In this document: positions 9,234 through 17,863 of the stretch, in pieces | Numbering within the stretch: the first letter of the stretch is position 1 | Layout of the letters: each line of letters opens with the position of its first letter | NCBI RefSeq assembly: GCF_008369325.1 | Contig: NZ_VOBI01000001.1 | Span: 248,001-312,000 of the forward strand | Length of the DNA: 64,000 bases | Reading direction: 5' to 3' | Origin: Pseudomonas sp. ANT_H12B | GTDB taxonomy: Bacteria; Pseudomonadota; Gammaproteobacteria; Pseudomonadales; Pseudomonadaceae | The notes under the pieces: generated by a model | What the model saw: the letters and a program-made list of their open reading frames with translations, nothing else | Database searches by the model: none | Told to the model about the DNA's origin: nothing | Translations under genes and position numbers: made by a program

Positions 9234-10754
9234 TTAGAAGAACCCCATCGGATTGATGTCGTAGCTCACCAGCAGGTTTTTGGTCTGCTGATAGTGGTCG
9301 AGCATCATCTTGTGGTTTTCACGGCCAACACCGGACTTCTTGTAGCCACCGAACGCGGCGTGGGCCGGGTACAGGTGGTAGCAGTTGGTCCACACCCGAC
9401 CGGCCTTGATCGCACGGCCCATGCGGTAGGCACGGTTGATGTCGCGGGTCCACAGGCCGGCGCCGAGGCCGAACTCGCTGTCGTTGGCAATCGCCAGGGC
9501 TTCGGCTTCGTCCTTGAAGGTGGTGATACCCACCACCGGGCCGAAGATTTCTTCCTGGAACACGCGCATTTTGTTGTGGCCCTTGAGCAGGGTCGGCTGG
9601 ATGTAATAACCCGTCGACAAGTCGCCTTCAAGACGCTCGGCCGCGCCGCCGGTGAGCAGCTCGGCGCCCTCCTCCTGAGCAATTTTCAGGTACGAGATAA
9701 TCTTGTCGTATTGCTGCTCGGACGCCTGGGCGCCGACCATGGTTTCGGTATCCAGCGGGTTGCCGCGCTTGATTTTGACGATCTTCTTCATCACCACTTT
9801 CATGAAGTCGTCGTAGATCGATTCCTGAACCAGCGCCCGGGACGGACAGGTGCAGACTTCGCCCTGATTGAAGAACGCCAGCACCAGGCCTTCGGCGGCT
9901 TTCTCGATGAACTGTGGCTCGGCGTTCATGATGTCTTCGAAGAAAATGTTCGGCGACTTGCCGCCCAGTTCAACGGTCGACGGAATGATGTTTTCGGCCG
10001 CACATTTCATGATGTGCGCGCCAATCGGGGTGGAACCGGTGAAGGCAATCTTGGCGATGCGCTTGCTGGTGGCCAGCGCCTCACCGGCTTCGCGACCGAA
10101 ACCCTGAACGATGTTCAGCACGCCGGGTGGCAGCAAATCGGCGATCAGCTCGGCGAAGATCATGATCGACAGCGGGGTTTGCTCGGCAGGTTTGAGTACC
10201 ACGCAGTTACCGGCGGCCAGGGCCGGTGCGAGTTTCCAGGCGGCCATCAGCAGCGGGAAGTTCCACGGGATGATCTGTCCGACCACGCCCAGCGGTTCAT
10301 GGAAGTGATAGGCCGTGGTCAGCTCGTTGATCTCGGCGGCGCCGCCTTCCTGCGCGCGGATGCACCCGGCGAAATAGCGGAAGTGGTCGGCGGCCAGCGG
10401 CACGTCGGCGTTAAGGGTTTCGCGCACGGCTTTGCCGTTGTCCCAGGTTTCGGTGACGGCGAGGATTTCCAGGTTTTGCTCGATGCGGTCGGCGATTCTC
10501 AGCAGCACCAGGGAGCGGTCCTGCGCCGAGGTCTTGCCCCAGGCGTCGGCGGCGGCATGCGCTGCGTCGAGAGCTTTTTCGATGTCGGCGGCGCTGGAGC
10601 GCGGGAATTCGGCGATCACTTCACCGGTGACCGGTGAGGTGTTGGTGAAGTATTCGCCATTGACCGGCGCGACGAACTCGCCGCCGATGAAGTTGCCGTA
10701 GCGCGCCTTGAACGTAATGACGGCGCCTGGTGTTCCGGGTTGTGCGTAGATCAT
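9234..10754 (-). CDS. exaC: NAD+-dependent aldehyde dehydrogenase (ExaC/PedI-like)
   Basis: The 506-residue enzyme oxidises the aldehyde produced by the periplasmic PQQ alcohol dehydrogenase to the acid. Landmarks are [14 protein letters not shown] (cofactor site), VELGGKSPN with the general-base Glu near 270, and the catalytic Cys in [13 protein letters not shown] near 310. Length fits the family. The product has no signal peptide, so aldehyde must cross to the cytoplasm. It lies downstream of pedH and upstream of pqqA on the same strand, matching exaC in P. aeruginosa and the aldehyde dehydrogenase behind pedH in P. putida. REP elements on both sides suggest its own transcript. Confidence 0.93.
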   Translation of the reverse strand: MIYAQPGTPGAVITFKARYGNFIGGEFVAPVNGEYFTNTSPVTGEVIAEFPRSSAADIEKALDAAHAAADAWGKTSAQDRSLVLLRIADRIEQNLEILAVTETWDNGKAVRETLNADVPLAADHFRYFAGCIRAQEGGAAEINELTTAYHFHEPLGVVGQIIPWNFPLLMAAWKLAPALAAGNCVVLKPAEQTPLSIMIFAELIADLLPPGVLNIVQGFGREAGEALATSKRIAKIAFTGSTPIGAHIMKCAAENIIPSTVELGGKSPNIFFEDIMNAEPQFIEKAAEGLVLAFFNQGEVCTCPSRALVQESIYDDFMKVVMKKIVKIKRGNPLDTETMVGAQASEQQYDKIISYLKIAQEEGAELLTGGAAERLEGDLSTGYYIQPTLLKGHNKMRVFQEEIFGPVVGITTFKDEAEALAIANDSEFGLGAGLWTRDINRAYRMGRAIKAGRVWTNCYHLYPAHAAFGGYKKSGVGRENHKMMLDHYQQTKNLLVSYDINPMGFF

Positions 10755-10910
10755 GGTGGGCCTCTGTCTGGGTCGATGCCTGTTGTGCGAACAGGCGATG
10801 AACCGATAGTAGAGAGCCCCGCGTGCCAGACGAATGCGCCGTTGGCAGGAGGACTCTCGTTATTTGGTAGTAGGAGCTGAGCTTGCTCGCGATTGGAGCG
10901 CCACAGTCTT

Positions 10911-11018
10911 GATCGTTCCCACGCTCTGCGTGGGAATGCCTCTACGGACGCTCTGCGTTCGGCTCTTGGGACGCAGAGCGTCCCGGGCTGCATTCCCACG
11001 CGGAGCGTGGGAACGATC
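10911..11018. repeat. Nested palindromic repeat (GATCGTTCCCACG family), copy 1
   Basis: The outer arms GATCGTTCCCACGCTCTGCG (10911 on) and its near complement ending at 11018 enclose an inner palindrome (GACGCTCTGCGT/ACGCAGAGCGTC). The same architecture recurs near 34.6 kb and 51.8 kb. It lies between pedH and exaC, beside a degenerate REP at 10866-10892. Confidence 0.85.
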
Positions 11019-11029
11019 AGTGGCAGGTA

Positions 11030-12805
11030 TCAGTGTTTGGCGACCAGGTCTTTCGGCAGCTTGAAGGTCCAGAGCATCCCGCCCTGGTTGAAGTCCTTGA
11101 TGCGCTTGGCCACTTCGCCGCCCCACAGCGGAACAGCCCCCCCCCAACCGGACAGCACCGAGACGTACTGTTCGCCGTCCATTTCCCAGGTCACAGGCGA
11201 GCCGAGTACGCCGGAGCCGGTCTGGAATTCCCAGACTTTCTCGCCGGTCTTGGCATTGAACGCCTGCAGGAAACCTTCCGGCGTACCGGTGAACACCAGG
11301 TTGCCTTTGGTGGTCAGCACCCCGCCCCACAGCGGCGCGAAGTTCTTATGGCGCCAGACTTCCTTGCCGGTTTTCGGGTCGATGGCGCGCAGCACGCCGA
11401 TGTAATCTTCATTCAGCGGTTTGATGGTGAAGCCGGCACCGAGGAACGCCGCGCCTTTCTTGTAGGCGATGCCTTCGTTCCAGATGTCCATGCCCCATTC
11501 GTTGGATGGCACATAGAACAATCCGGTGTCCTTGTTGTAGGCCATCGGCATCCAGTTTTTCGCGCCGAGGAATGCCGGCGCTACGAATACCGAACTGCCT
11601 TTGGCTTCAGTGCCGGGCGCGCCTGGGCGGCTGGCTTCGTTGTAGATCGGCCGACCGTCTTTATCCAGGCCGGTGGCCCAGGTGATTTTGTCCACGAACG
11701 GGAAGCCGCGAATGAATTTGCCGTTGGTGCGGTCCAGCACGTAGAAGAAACCGTTACGGTCAGCGGTCGCGGCAGCTTTGATCTCTTTGCCGCCTTCTGT
11801 GTAGTTGAACGAGACCAGCTCGTTCACGCCGTCATAGTCCCAGCCATCGTGAGGCGTGCTCTGGAAGTGCCACTTGATGGTGCCGTCGTCCGGGTTCAGC
11901 GCCAGGCGCGACGAGGAGTAGAGATTGTCGCCAGGACGCAGGTGCGAGTTCCACGGCGCCGGGTTGCCAGTGCCGAACAGCAGCAGATTGGTTTCCGGGT
12001 CGTAGTAACCGCCCAGCCAAGGGGCGGCGCCGCCGGTTTTCCAGAGGTCGCCGGGCCAGGTCTTGCCCGCTTCACCGCCAGAGATACCGTTCTCTACCGC
12101 TTTACCATCCTTGTAGGTGTAACCCATGTGGCCTTCGACGGTAGGTCGGGTCCACAACAGATCGCCGTTTTTCGGGTCGTAGGCTTCGATTTTGCCAACC
12201 ACCCCAAACTCGCCACCGGCCACGCCGGTGATCAGTTTGCCGTTGATCACCAGCGGCGCGGCGCTGATTGAATAGCCTTCTTTGTGGTCGGCAACTTTCT
12301 TGCTCCAGACGACTTTGCCGGTGTCCTTGTTCAGGGCCACCAGCTTGGCGTCGAGGGTGCCGAAGAACACCAGGTCGCCGTACAGCGCCACGCCACGGTT
12401 GATCACGTCGCAGCACGGGCGGATGTCATCGGGCAGGCGCGCATCGTATTGCCAGAGTTTTTTGCCGGTGCGCGCATCCACCGCAAACACTCGCGAGTAG
12501 GAACCGGTCATGTACATCACGCCGTCCTTGATCATCGGCTGTGCTTGCTGACCGCGCTGTTTTTCACCACCGAAGGAAAACGCCCAGACCGGGCGCAAGT
12601 CCTTGACGTTGTTGACGTTGAGGGTGTCCAGCGGGCTGTAGCGTTGACCCTGGACGCCCAGACCGTTGGTGACGATCTGCTCCGGGTTCTTGGGGTCCTG
12701 GAGAATGTCTTGATCGGTGACGGCGGCCAATGCCTGACCGGACAACAGCATGGCACTGAGCAGCACACTCAAGACGAAGGGTTGGCGACGTGCGGGTTGG
12801 GTCAT
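11030..12805 (-). CDS. pedH: PQQ-dependent alcohol dehydrogenase, lanthanide type (PedH-like)
   Basis: This is a periplasmic quinoprotein that oxidises alcohols and passes electrons to cytochrome c550. The 591-residue product has a signal peptide (cleavage after QALA, about residue 27), an eight-bladed propeller, and the vicinal disulfide Cys131-Cys132 that contacts PQQ. The metal ligands read as Glu199 (GGEFG), Asn281 (GNPAPWN), the catalytic Asp323 and an extra Asp325 in WDYDG. That second Asp is the hallmark of lanthanide-dependent XoxF and PedH enzymes, and the numbering agrees with what is known for P. putida PedH. Gene order (metallohydrolase upstream, aldehyde dehydrogenase downstream) also matches pedH. 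I infer dependence on rare earth elements; calcium use is not excluded. Confidence 0.92.
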   Translation of the reverse strand: MTQPARRQPFVLSVLLSAMLLSGQALAAVTDQDILQDPKNPEQIVTNGLGVQGQRYSPLDTLNVNNVKDLRPVWAFSFGGEKQRGQQAQPMIKDGVMYMTGSYSRVFAVDARTGKKLWQYDARLPDDIRPCCDVINRGVALYGDLVFFGTLDAKLVALNKDTGKVVWSKKVADHKEGYSISAAPLVINGKLITGVAGGEFGVVGKIEAYDPKNGDLLWTRPTVEGHMGYTYKDGKAVENGISGGEAGKTWPGDLWKTGGAAPWLGGYYDPETNLLLFGTGNPAPWNSHLRPGDNLYSSSRLALNPDDGTIKWHFQSTPHDGWDYDGVNELVSFNYTEGGKEIKAAATADRNGFFYVLDRTNGKFIRGFPFVDKITWATGLDKDGRPIYNEASRPGAPGTEAKGSSVFVAPAFLGAKNWMPMAYNKDTGLFYVPSNEWGMDIWNEGIAYKKGAAFLGAGFTIKPLNEDYIGVLRAIDPKTGKEVWRHKNFAPLWGGVLTTKGNLVFTGTPEGFLQAFNAKTGEKVWEFQTGSGVLGSPVTWEMDGEQYVSVLSGWGGAVPLWGGEVAKRIKDFNQGGMLWTFKLPKDLVAKH

Positions 12806-12911
12806 GACGGCTACCTCTGCAGTTTTTGTTATACCCGGGAAATTTTCCCGGTCTGGTGCAGATTCTTGGGCGCCGCCGCCCTTGCAACAATTGTCCGCAG
12901 TGCTGAGATTG

Positions 12912-12925
12912 CTAGTTCCTTCGTA
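12912..12925 (-). promoter_or_regulatory. Shared promoter element upstream of pedH
   Basis: The sequence CTAGTTCCTTCGTA (plus strand) lies 107 bases before the pedH ATG. A copy differing at one base stands 104 bases before the cytochrome c550 gene. On the coding strand it reads TACGAAGGAACTAG. It is a candidate site for ErbR or another NarL-type regulator. Confidence 0.5.
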
Positions 12926-12951
12926 CCGGGTCGGAGGAAATGAACGATCAG

Positions 12952-13890
12952 TCAGTGGTTTTTGCCGGAATCAACTCGGGTCATCTGCCCGCGCTCGTAA
13001 CGCGGATACAGATGGCTGACGCTGCGGATCAGCTCGTAACGACTCAGGCTGATCCCGGTGAACCGTTCAGGAATGGGGCTGCGGATCATCTCGGCCATGT
13101 CGCGGCCATTGGCGGCGCCATCGCGCATCAGTTGGTCGAGCCAGGTGAGGTAGTCGCGCATTTGCTCGAAGGGTTTTGTATCCGTGGCCACAGGGCCGTG
13201 ACCGGGGACGAGCAAACTCCACGGCAAAGCCTCAAGTATGGCGATATCCGCCAGCCAAACCGCCAGCCCAGGACTGTTCGGCGTGGTCAGTGCCCGTTGA
13301 TAAAACACCAAATCCCCGGCAAACAACACGCCGGTTTTCTGGTCGAGAATAGCCAGATCCGCGCCCGTGTGCCCACCCAGGCTCAGCAGACGAAAATCGT
13401 GATCCCCAAAACTGAGTACGCCCGGGGTCAGCGCCTGGGTCGGCAACACCACTTCGGTGCCACGCATCCAGTCGCCCACCAGCCGATACATGTTCTCGGC
13501 CATGGCATCGCCCTGCTGATGCAACAACTCAGTGGTGCCAGCCAACGCGCCGATCGGCACGTCAGCAAAGGCCTGGTTGCCGAGCACATGATCAGGATGA
13601 TGATGGGTCAGCAGCACCTCGATCACCGGTTTGTCGGTGGTTGCGGCAATGGCTTTGCGCATCGCTTCGCCGTAGTGTTTCGACGGCCCGGTGTCGATCA
13701 CCACTACACCCTGCTCAGTAACGATGAACGCGGTGTTGACGATGTTGCCGCCATTGGCCTTGGTGAAATTGTCGGTGCTGCCTTCCAGCAGCCAGGTATC
13801 TTCGGCGATCTCTCGGGGCTTGAGTGTGTATTCCAGATCGGCCAGGGCCGGCAGGCTCAGACTCATGAACAACAGCAGCATCCAGCGCAT
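12952..13890 (-). CDS. Quinoprotein-associated periplasmic metallo-hydrolase
   Basis: The 312-residue exported protein has the metallo-beta-lactamase fold. A signal peptide ([17 protein letters not shown]) precedes the zinc motif [13 protein letters not shown] (HxHxDH) near residue 100. Further ligands are His of LGGHTGADL, Asp of FAGDLVF and His of VPGHGPV. An AAGGAG site supports the start; an extension of 11 codons upstream is rejected. The family is a recurrent companion of PQQ dehydrogenase genes together with the SoxYZ-like carrier, hence the name quinoprotein relay metallohydrolase, but no substrate has been established to my knowledge. It lies 16 bases after the carrier gene. Confidence 0.85.
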   Translation of the reverse strand: MRWMLLLFMSLSLPALADLEYTLKPREIAEDTWLLEGSTDNFTKANGGNIVNTAFIVTEQGVVVIDTGPSKHYGEAMRKAIAATTDKPVIEVLLTHHHPDHVLGNQAFADVPIGALAGTTELLHQQGDAMAENMYRLVGDWMRGTEVVLPTQALTPGVLSFGDHDFRLLSLGGHTGADLAILDQKTGVLFAGDLVFYQRALTTPNSPGLAVWLADIAILEALPWSLLVPGHGPVATDTKPFEQMRDYLTWLDQLMRDGAANGRDMAEMIRSPIPERFTGISLSRYELIRSVSHLYPRYERGQMTRVDSGKNH

Positions 13891-13906
13891 CACGCGCTCC
13901 TTCGGG

Positions 13907-14668
13907 TCAGGGTATGGCCGCATCGAATTGATTGCCGCTGTTGTCGCGCAGCATCAGGCGCGTCTGCCCTGTCCCTTCGATGTCGAAGGTCAGGTTGGGG
14001 TTTTCGCTGACGGCGGGAAACAGCTCAAGACGGGCCAGCACTTGATCGTTCTGATCGCGCAGCTCGGCGTGATTGATGAAGAATTCCGGGATGCCACTGA
14101 CCATGCCGTTGTCCATCGGATGTGCGACTTGCATGCGCACGCGGCTGAATTCGCCACGGGGAAAACGACCACCGAGCACTTCGCCGATGTGGTCCTCCCA
14201 ACCCGGTTGCGTGCGCACCACGCTGGGCGCCGTGCAACCGCCGCCCGCCGCATCGATCAGGGTCGAGCCGACATGCCACAACCCGTCACGGGTCAGTACC
14301 GCCGCACGCAGCGGCGTGGCCTGTTCGATACGGATGCGGATCGACAGCCACGGCAACACGCGGTCCACTGGCTGGAAATCAACGATTTTCGGCAAGGGAT
14401 TAAGTTCGGCCCAGACGAGTATTTTCACCACCTCGCCCTTGAACGCCCGGGCGTCGATTTCCAGCGGAACCTGGCGCGCGTCTTCAGCGAACGGCGGCAC
14501 CAGCAGCTTGACACGCTCGTCGAACACGAACGGCGCATCGCCGAGCATTTGCTTGTGATAGAAGGCCCACATCACCGACGGCACCGGGTCTTTACTCGGC
14601 TCGATATCCGCCGCGAGCGCAGCCAGGGGTAACCAGCAAGCCAGCAGACCACTCGCTCGCCAATTCAC
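13907..14668 (-). CDS. Quinoprotein-associated SoxYZ-like carrier protein
   Basis: The 253-residue exported protein has a short signal peptide ending LAALAADIEP. Its first half resembles SoxY, with a conserved Cys in AAGGGCTAPS (about residue 144) where SoxY carries its sulfur substrate. Its second half resembles SoxZ. It starts with GTG overlapping the TAG of the preceding binding-protein gene by one base. Proteins of this kind occur only near PQQ dehydrogenases and are thought to carry a thiol-bound intermediate or electrons. The lone Cys supports a carrier function, but the cargo is unknown. Confidence 0.82.
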   Translation of the reverse strand: MNWRASGLLACWLPLAALAADIEPSKDPVPSVMWAFYHKQMLGDAPFVFDERVKLLVPPFAEDARQVPLEIDARAFKGEVVKILVWAELNPLPKIVDFQPVDRVLPWLSIRIRIEQATPLRAAVLTRDGLWHVGSTLIDAAGGGCTAPSVVRTQPGWEDHIGEVLGGRFPRGEFSRVRMQVAHPMDNGMVSGIPEFFINHAELRDQNDQVLARLELFPAVSENPNLTFDIEGTGQTRLMLRDNSGNQFDAAIP

Positions 14669-15543
14669 TATTGATACATCTCGGGCACGTCGTACTGCAG
14701 GCCGTAATGGTCATAAATGGCTTTCACCGAGCCCTCGCGGATCAAGACCTCCAACGCCTCTTCCACGGCATAGGCCAGTTGACGGTTGCTTTCGTGCACC
14801 GCCATGCCGATTTCCCAAAGCTGCTTGCCCATGTTCGGGTAGGCGTTTTTCGCCAGCGCCACTTGTGGATCAGCCGCCTCATGCACTTGCCAGTCGATCT
14901 CACCGCGCATGGCCATCACCGCGTCGACTTCGCCGGCCTTCATCGCAGCGAAAGCCTGAGGCACGCCGGGATAGTGGTGGGTTTTGCCGGCGAGCATGCC
15001 GTTGAACACCGAGGTCAGGTAGAACGACGGCACGCTGTCGACTTCGACGCCGATCGGGTGCTGCTCGAACACGGCGACACTGCCCACCTTGTCCAGTCGA
15101 CGGCGGTCAAAAGCGACTTGCCATTGTTCGTTCTGGTACGGCCCGAACATCACCACGTGGCCGTTTTCCAGCTCGCCCAGTTCATTGCGTTTGCGGGCGT
15201 AATCGCGGTCGTATGGCACGCGCATCATCAGGTCGGCCAATTGCTGATCGTGCAACTGACTGGCGCGCCAGATGTAGTCGCGCAGGTCGTCGTCGAGCTT
15301 CTCGCCAGCGGGCGCCCAGATCAGCTTGAGCTGCACGCCAAGCGCCTTGGCCAACGCCTGGGCGAGTTCGACATCTACACCACGGGCCTGGCCGGCGTCA
15401 TCAAAACTGTAGGGAGCGAAATCCTTGTAGACCGCCACTTTCAACTCCCCGGCGGCGATCATTTCGTCATAGGTACGGACCTGCGCCTGCACCGTCTGGC
15501 AGCACAGCAACACAGCGCTGATCAACACAGCGAACAGGCGCAT
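14668..15543 (-). CDS. pedG: Quinoprotein-associated solute-binding protein (PedG-like)
   Basis: The 291-residue periplasmic protein belongs to the family-3 solute-binding fold (SBP_bac_3). A signal peptide (to about VQAQV, residue 21) is followed by the lobe-I signature LKVAVYKDFAPYSFDD and GVDVELAQALAKALGV. It lies 3 bases after the cytochrome c550 gene and has no matching permease next to it. That suggests it docks on the dehydrogenase or cytochrome, or delivers PQQ or substrate, rather than feeding an importer. In XoxF systems the equivalent XoxJ protein is thought to help activate the dehydrogenase (family knowledge). The PedG label rests on gene order. Confidence 0.82.
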   Translation of the reverse strand: MRLFAVLISAVLLCCQTVQAQVRTYDEMIAAGELKVAVYKDFAPYSFDDAGQARGVDVELAQALAKALGVQLKLIWAPAGEKLDDDLRDYIWRASQLHDQQLADLMMRVPYDRDYARKRNELGELENGHVVMFGPYQNEQWQVAFDRRRLDKVGSVAVFEQHPIGVEVDSVPSFYLTSVFNGMLAGKTHHYPGVPQAFAAMKAGEVDAVMAMRGEIDWQVHEAADPQVALAKNAYPNMGKQLWEIGMAVHESNRQLAYAVEEALEVLIREGSVKAIYDHYGLQYDVPEMYQ

Positions 15544-15546
15544 GGG

Positions 15547-16008
15547 TTACTCCTCGACGTGAACGCTATCCAGATAGGTGCGCACTGCCCACAAGGCTTC
15601 CTGGCTCAGGTAGTCGGCCATCTTCGGCATGTAGACCCGACCGTCACGCACGGCGCCGTGACGCACGCGCTCGACGAACCATTCATCACCGGCATCGGCG
15701 ACATCAAGCATGCGCAAATCGGGGGCAATGCCGCCGGATTTGGCTTCCAGACCATGACAGGCGGCGCAGTTCTGGTTGTAGGCCGAGGAGCCGATTTCCA
15801 CGGCCTTATCATGTTCCGGGGAGGTGCGGTAAGGGTTCACCGACGCCCAGCCATCGGCATCGACCGGCACGCCGGCATCCTTGATCGAGGTCAGGCCAGG
15901 GGTGGCGACAGCCTGAGGCACCACATTGCCGTGGGCCCAGACGGAACCAGCGCTGATTAAACCGGCCAGCAGCCCGGCAACAAATAAGGCGTTGCGTTTT
16001 GTTGTCAT
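15547..16008 (-). CDS. pedF: Cytochrome c550 (PedF/ExaB-like)
   Basis: This 153-residue periplasmic c-type cytochrome is the electron acceptor of the PQQ alcohol dehydrogenase. A signal peptide runs to about SVWAHG (residue 26). The haem motif is CAACH (residues 80-84) in SSAYNQNCAACHGLE, and the distal Met ligand is probably in VYMPKMADYL. It heads an operon with the PedG-like protein, the SoxYZ-like carrier and the metallohydrolase, spaced 3, -1 and 16 bases. A promoter element shared with pedH lies 104 bases upstream of its ATG. In P. putida pedE precedes pedF; no pedE is seen here. Confidence 0.92.
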   Translation of the reverse strand: MTTKRNALFVAGLLAGLISAGSVWAHGNVVPQAVATPGLTSIKDAGVPVDADGWASVNPYRTSPEHDKAVEIGSSAYNQNCAACHGLEAKSGGIAPDLRMLDVADAGDEWFVERVRHGAVRDGRVYMPKMADYLSQEALWAVRTYLDSVHVEE

Positions 16009-16111
16009 TGTTATGCCCTCTTGATTGCACGCAAAACCTCTTTGAAGAGGCTATGGCACCCATCTTAGGAAGGGCTTCGCGCAAGACCCATGCTGCTTTG
16101 GTGGCCGCCGT

Positions 16112-16125
16112 CTAGTTCCTTGGTA
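16112..16125 (-). promoter_or_regulatory. Shared promoter element upstream of pedF
   Basis: CTAGTTCCTTGGTA on the plus strand (TACCAAGGAACTAG on the coding strand) matches the pedH-upstream element at 13 of 14 positions and lies at nearly the same distance from the start codon. It extends into TACTACC, which also opens the elements before the ABC operon. Confidence 0.55.
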
Positions 16126-16259
16126 GTAGGGCTTGTGGCGCACACCTGAATCAGGTGCCGCACCCTGCGTCACCCGTGCGCAGGATTCAAGCCTCGCGTC
16201 GATGGCGGGACGCCGGTTGCACAACGACTTGGGACAAGTGAACTTGTTGCCCCACCACT

Positions 16260-16290
16260 GATCGTTCCCATGCTCCGCGTGGGAACGATC
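16260..16290. repeat. Solo GATCGTTCCCA palindrome
   Basis: GATCGTTCCCA and TGGGAACGATC flank a short centre. This is a collapsed member of the nested palindromic family seen at 10.9, 34.6 and 51.7 kb. Confidence 0.75.
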
Positions 16291-16360
16291 ATCTAACGTA
16301 GACGTGACCTGCAATTTGCTCTTGAGCAATGTCAGGTGATTGGAGTTGCGGATGGCATGC

Positions 16361-16483
16361 CTAGCGCCCTGATGACATGGGCAAGACCTGCAACGGCGCG
16401 GGGCGCGGGCCGTGGAGCTTGTCGACACCGATCAGGGTCAGGATCAGCAGCAACGGCAGAAGCAGCGCTTTGAGAATACGCAT
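16361..16483 (-). CDS. Putative 40-residue membrane or exported small protein
   Basis: A 40-codon frame begins with ATG behind a strong GGGAGG ribosome-binding site. The product has two basic residues, then a strongly hydrophobic stretch (residues 6-20, ALLLPLLLILTLIGV), then a Pro-rich tail ending SSGR. This is the shape of a single-pass membrane protein or a short exported peptide. It lies 353 bases upstream of the cytochrome c550 gene in the same direction, and divergently (158 bases) from the ABC operon. I do not recognise a family. The good start signal and the position inside the ped island make it plausible; chance coding remains possible. Confidence 0.5.
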   Translation of the reverse strand: MRILKALLLPLLLILTLIGVDKLHGPRPAPLQVLPMSSGR

Positions 16484-16548
16484 GATCGATTGCCTCCCGT
16501 GTGATGGCCGTTATTGCCCATGCTAAAACCGCGCCGCCCCGAGCGAGC

Positions 16549-16570
16549 TACTACCTTGGTACTGCCTCAC
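16549..16570 (+). promoter_or_regulatory. Candidate ErbR-type site upstream of ABC operon
   Basis: This 22-base element matches one at 20370-20391 at 18 positions, with only transitions between them. Both lie 72-73 bases before the ATG of their gene. Its centre TACCTTGGTA is a palindrome resembling two facing NarL-type heptamers. Confidence 0.6.
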
Positions 16571-16641
16571 TGGTACTTTCTGCATATTTCCTTCTGCCTC
16601 GCAGCGTTCCTATGCTGGCGCTACCAGTAATGGAGTGCCCT

Positions 16642-17826
16642 ATGCGCCAGCTTGCCCCTTACGCCCTGATCTACCTGTTGGCGATTGCCTGCGCCGCCGG
16701 GCTGGCGACCCACAGCCAGGCTGCGGACGCGCCGTTGCAGGTGCAGATCGGCTACCTCGGCTATCGCCCTGATCCGGGCCCGTTGCTGTCGAACGTCATT
16801 CCCGAGCCGGTCGATGCAGGGCTGCGCGGCGCGGAACTGGCGATCACTGACAGCAACAGCACCGGGCGTTTCCTGAACCACAGCTACAACCTGGTCAGCG
16901 CCAACGTCGACAGCCCCGAAGCTTTGCTCGAAGCCGCCAAAACCCAACACGCGCAGGGTTTGCGTCTGTTTGTGGTGAACGCACCGGCCGCCAGCCTGCG
17001 CCAACTCAGCGTCGCGCTACCGGATAGCCTGCTTTTCAACGCCGGCAGCCCAGACGACAGCCTGCGCACCACCGATTGCCTGCCGAACGTGCTGCACAGC
17101 CTGCCGAGCCGGGCGATGCTCGCCGATGCGCTGGCGCAATTTCTGGTGGTGCGCAAATGGCAACGGGCGCTGCTGATCGTCGGCCCGACCGCGGACGATC
17201 AAGCCTATGCCGCCGCCCTGCGCCGTGCCGCCAAACGCTTCGGCCTGAAACTGGTGGCGGAAAAAGCCTGGAGCTTCGATAACGATCAGCGTCGCAGCGC
17301 CCAGGCCGACATGCCGCTGTTCACCCAGACCGCCGAATACGACGTGGTGCTGGTGGCGGATGAACGCGGCGATTTTGGCGAATACGTGCCCTACCAGACC
17401 TGGTACCCACGGCCGGTCGCCGGCACTCAGGGGGTGACCCCGGTGGGATGGCACAAAACCGTGGAAACCTACGGCGCCGCGCAGTTGCAGAAACGCTTCG
17501 AAGCCCTGACCGGGCGCTGGATGAATGACCGCGATTTTGCCGCCTGGATCGCCGTGCGCAGCATCGCCAGTGCCGTGAGCAAACTGCGTCAGGTCGATCC
17601 GGTGGCGATCCGTACGCTTGAGATCAGCGATCAATTGCCGCTGGACGGTTTCAAGGGTCGCAAGCTCAGTTATCGGCCATGGAACGGCCAGTTGCGCCAG
17701 CCGATTCCCATCGTCCAACCCCGGGCGCTGGTCAGCACGTCGCCGCAGGACGGTTTCCTGCACCCTTTTAATGAAATGGACAGCCTGGGCTACGACAAGC
17801 CTGAGGTCAGCTGCCGCTTTCCCTGA
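16642..17826 (+). CDS. PQQ-catabolism ABC transporter substrate-binding protein
   Basis: The 394-residue exported protein has the type-I periplasmic-binding fold of branched-chain amino acid receptors. The start follows a GGAG site. An upstream extension of 47 codons is rejected, and a signal peptide runs to HSQAADAP (about residue 30). Motifs include VQIGYLGYRPDPGP and NDRDFAAWIAVRSIASAV. It heads a four-gene operon with a beta-propeller protein, an ATPase and an ABC-2 permease, a set that co-occurs with PQQ alcohol oxidation. The last 14 residues contain a Cys (EVSCRFP) of unknown role. The ligand is unknown. Confidence 0.82.
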   Translation: MRQLAPYALIYLLAIACAAGLATHSQAADAPLQVQIGYLGYRPDPGPLLSNVIPEPVDAGLRGAELAITDSNSTGRFLNHSYNLVSANVDSPEALLEAAKTQHAQGLRLFVVNAPAASLRQLSVALPDSLLFNAGSPDDSLRTTDCLPNVLHSLPSRAMLADALAQFLVVRKWQRALLIVGPTADDQAYAAALRRAAKRFGLKLVAEKAWSFDNDQRRSAQADMPLFTQTAEYDVVLVADERGDFGEYVPYQTWYPRPVAGTQGVTPVGWHKTVETYGAAQLQKRFEALTGRWMNDRDFAAWIAVRSIASAVSKLRQVDPVAIRTLEISDQLPLDGFKGRKLSYRPWNGQLRQPIPIVQPRALVSTSPQDGFLHPFNEMDSLGYDKPEVSCRFP

Positions 17827-17863
17827 TCCACCTCCACAACAATTACAACAAAAGGAATCCGCC

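Larger units (their letters stand above)
16009..16360. other. Upstream region of pedF (352 bases, no gene)
   Basis: It contains the element CTAGTTCCTTGGTA at 16112-16125 and a solo palindrome at 16260-16290. No open frame looks coding. In P. putida KT2440 this place would hold the calcium-type dehydrogenase gene pedE, and no trace of it is visible here. Confidence 0.6.

Noticed and set aside
9294..10637. 447-codon plus-strand frame inside the aldehyde dehydrogenase gene
   Set aside because: It is an antisense shadow; the minus-strand enzyme carries all family motifs.
11033..12271. 412-codon plus-strand frame inside pedH
   Set aside because: It lies antisense to the quinoprotein gene, with low-complexity His/Arg/Gly composition typical of GC-rich shadow frames.
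16009..16360. A degraded pedE gene upstream of pedF
   Set aside because: No frame here resembles a quinoprotein propeller or carries WDY-type motifs; the region is regulatory and repeat DNA.
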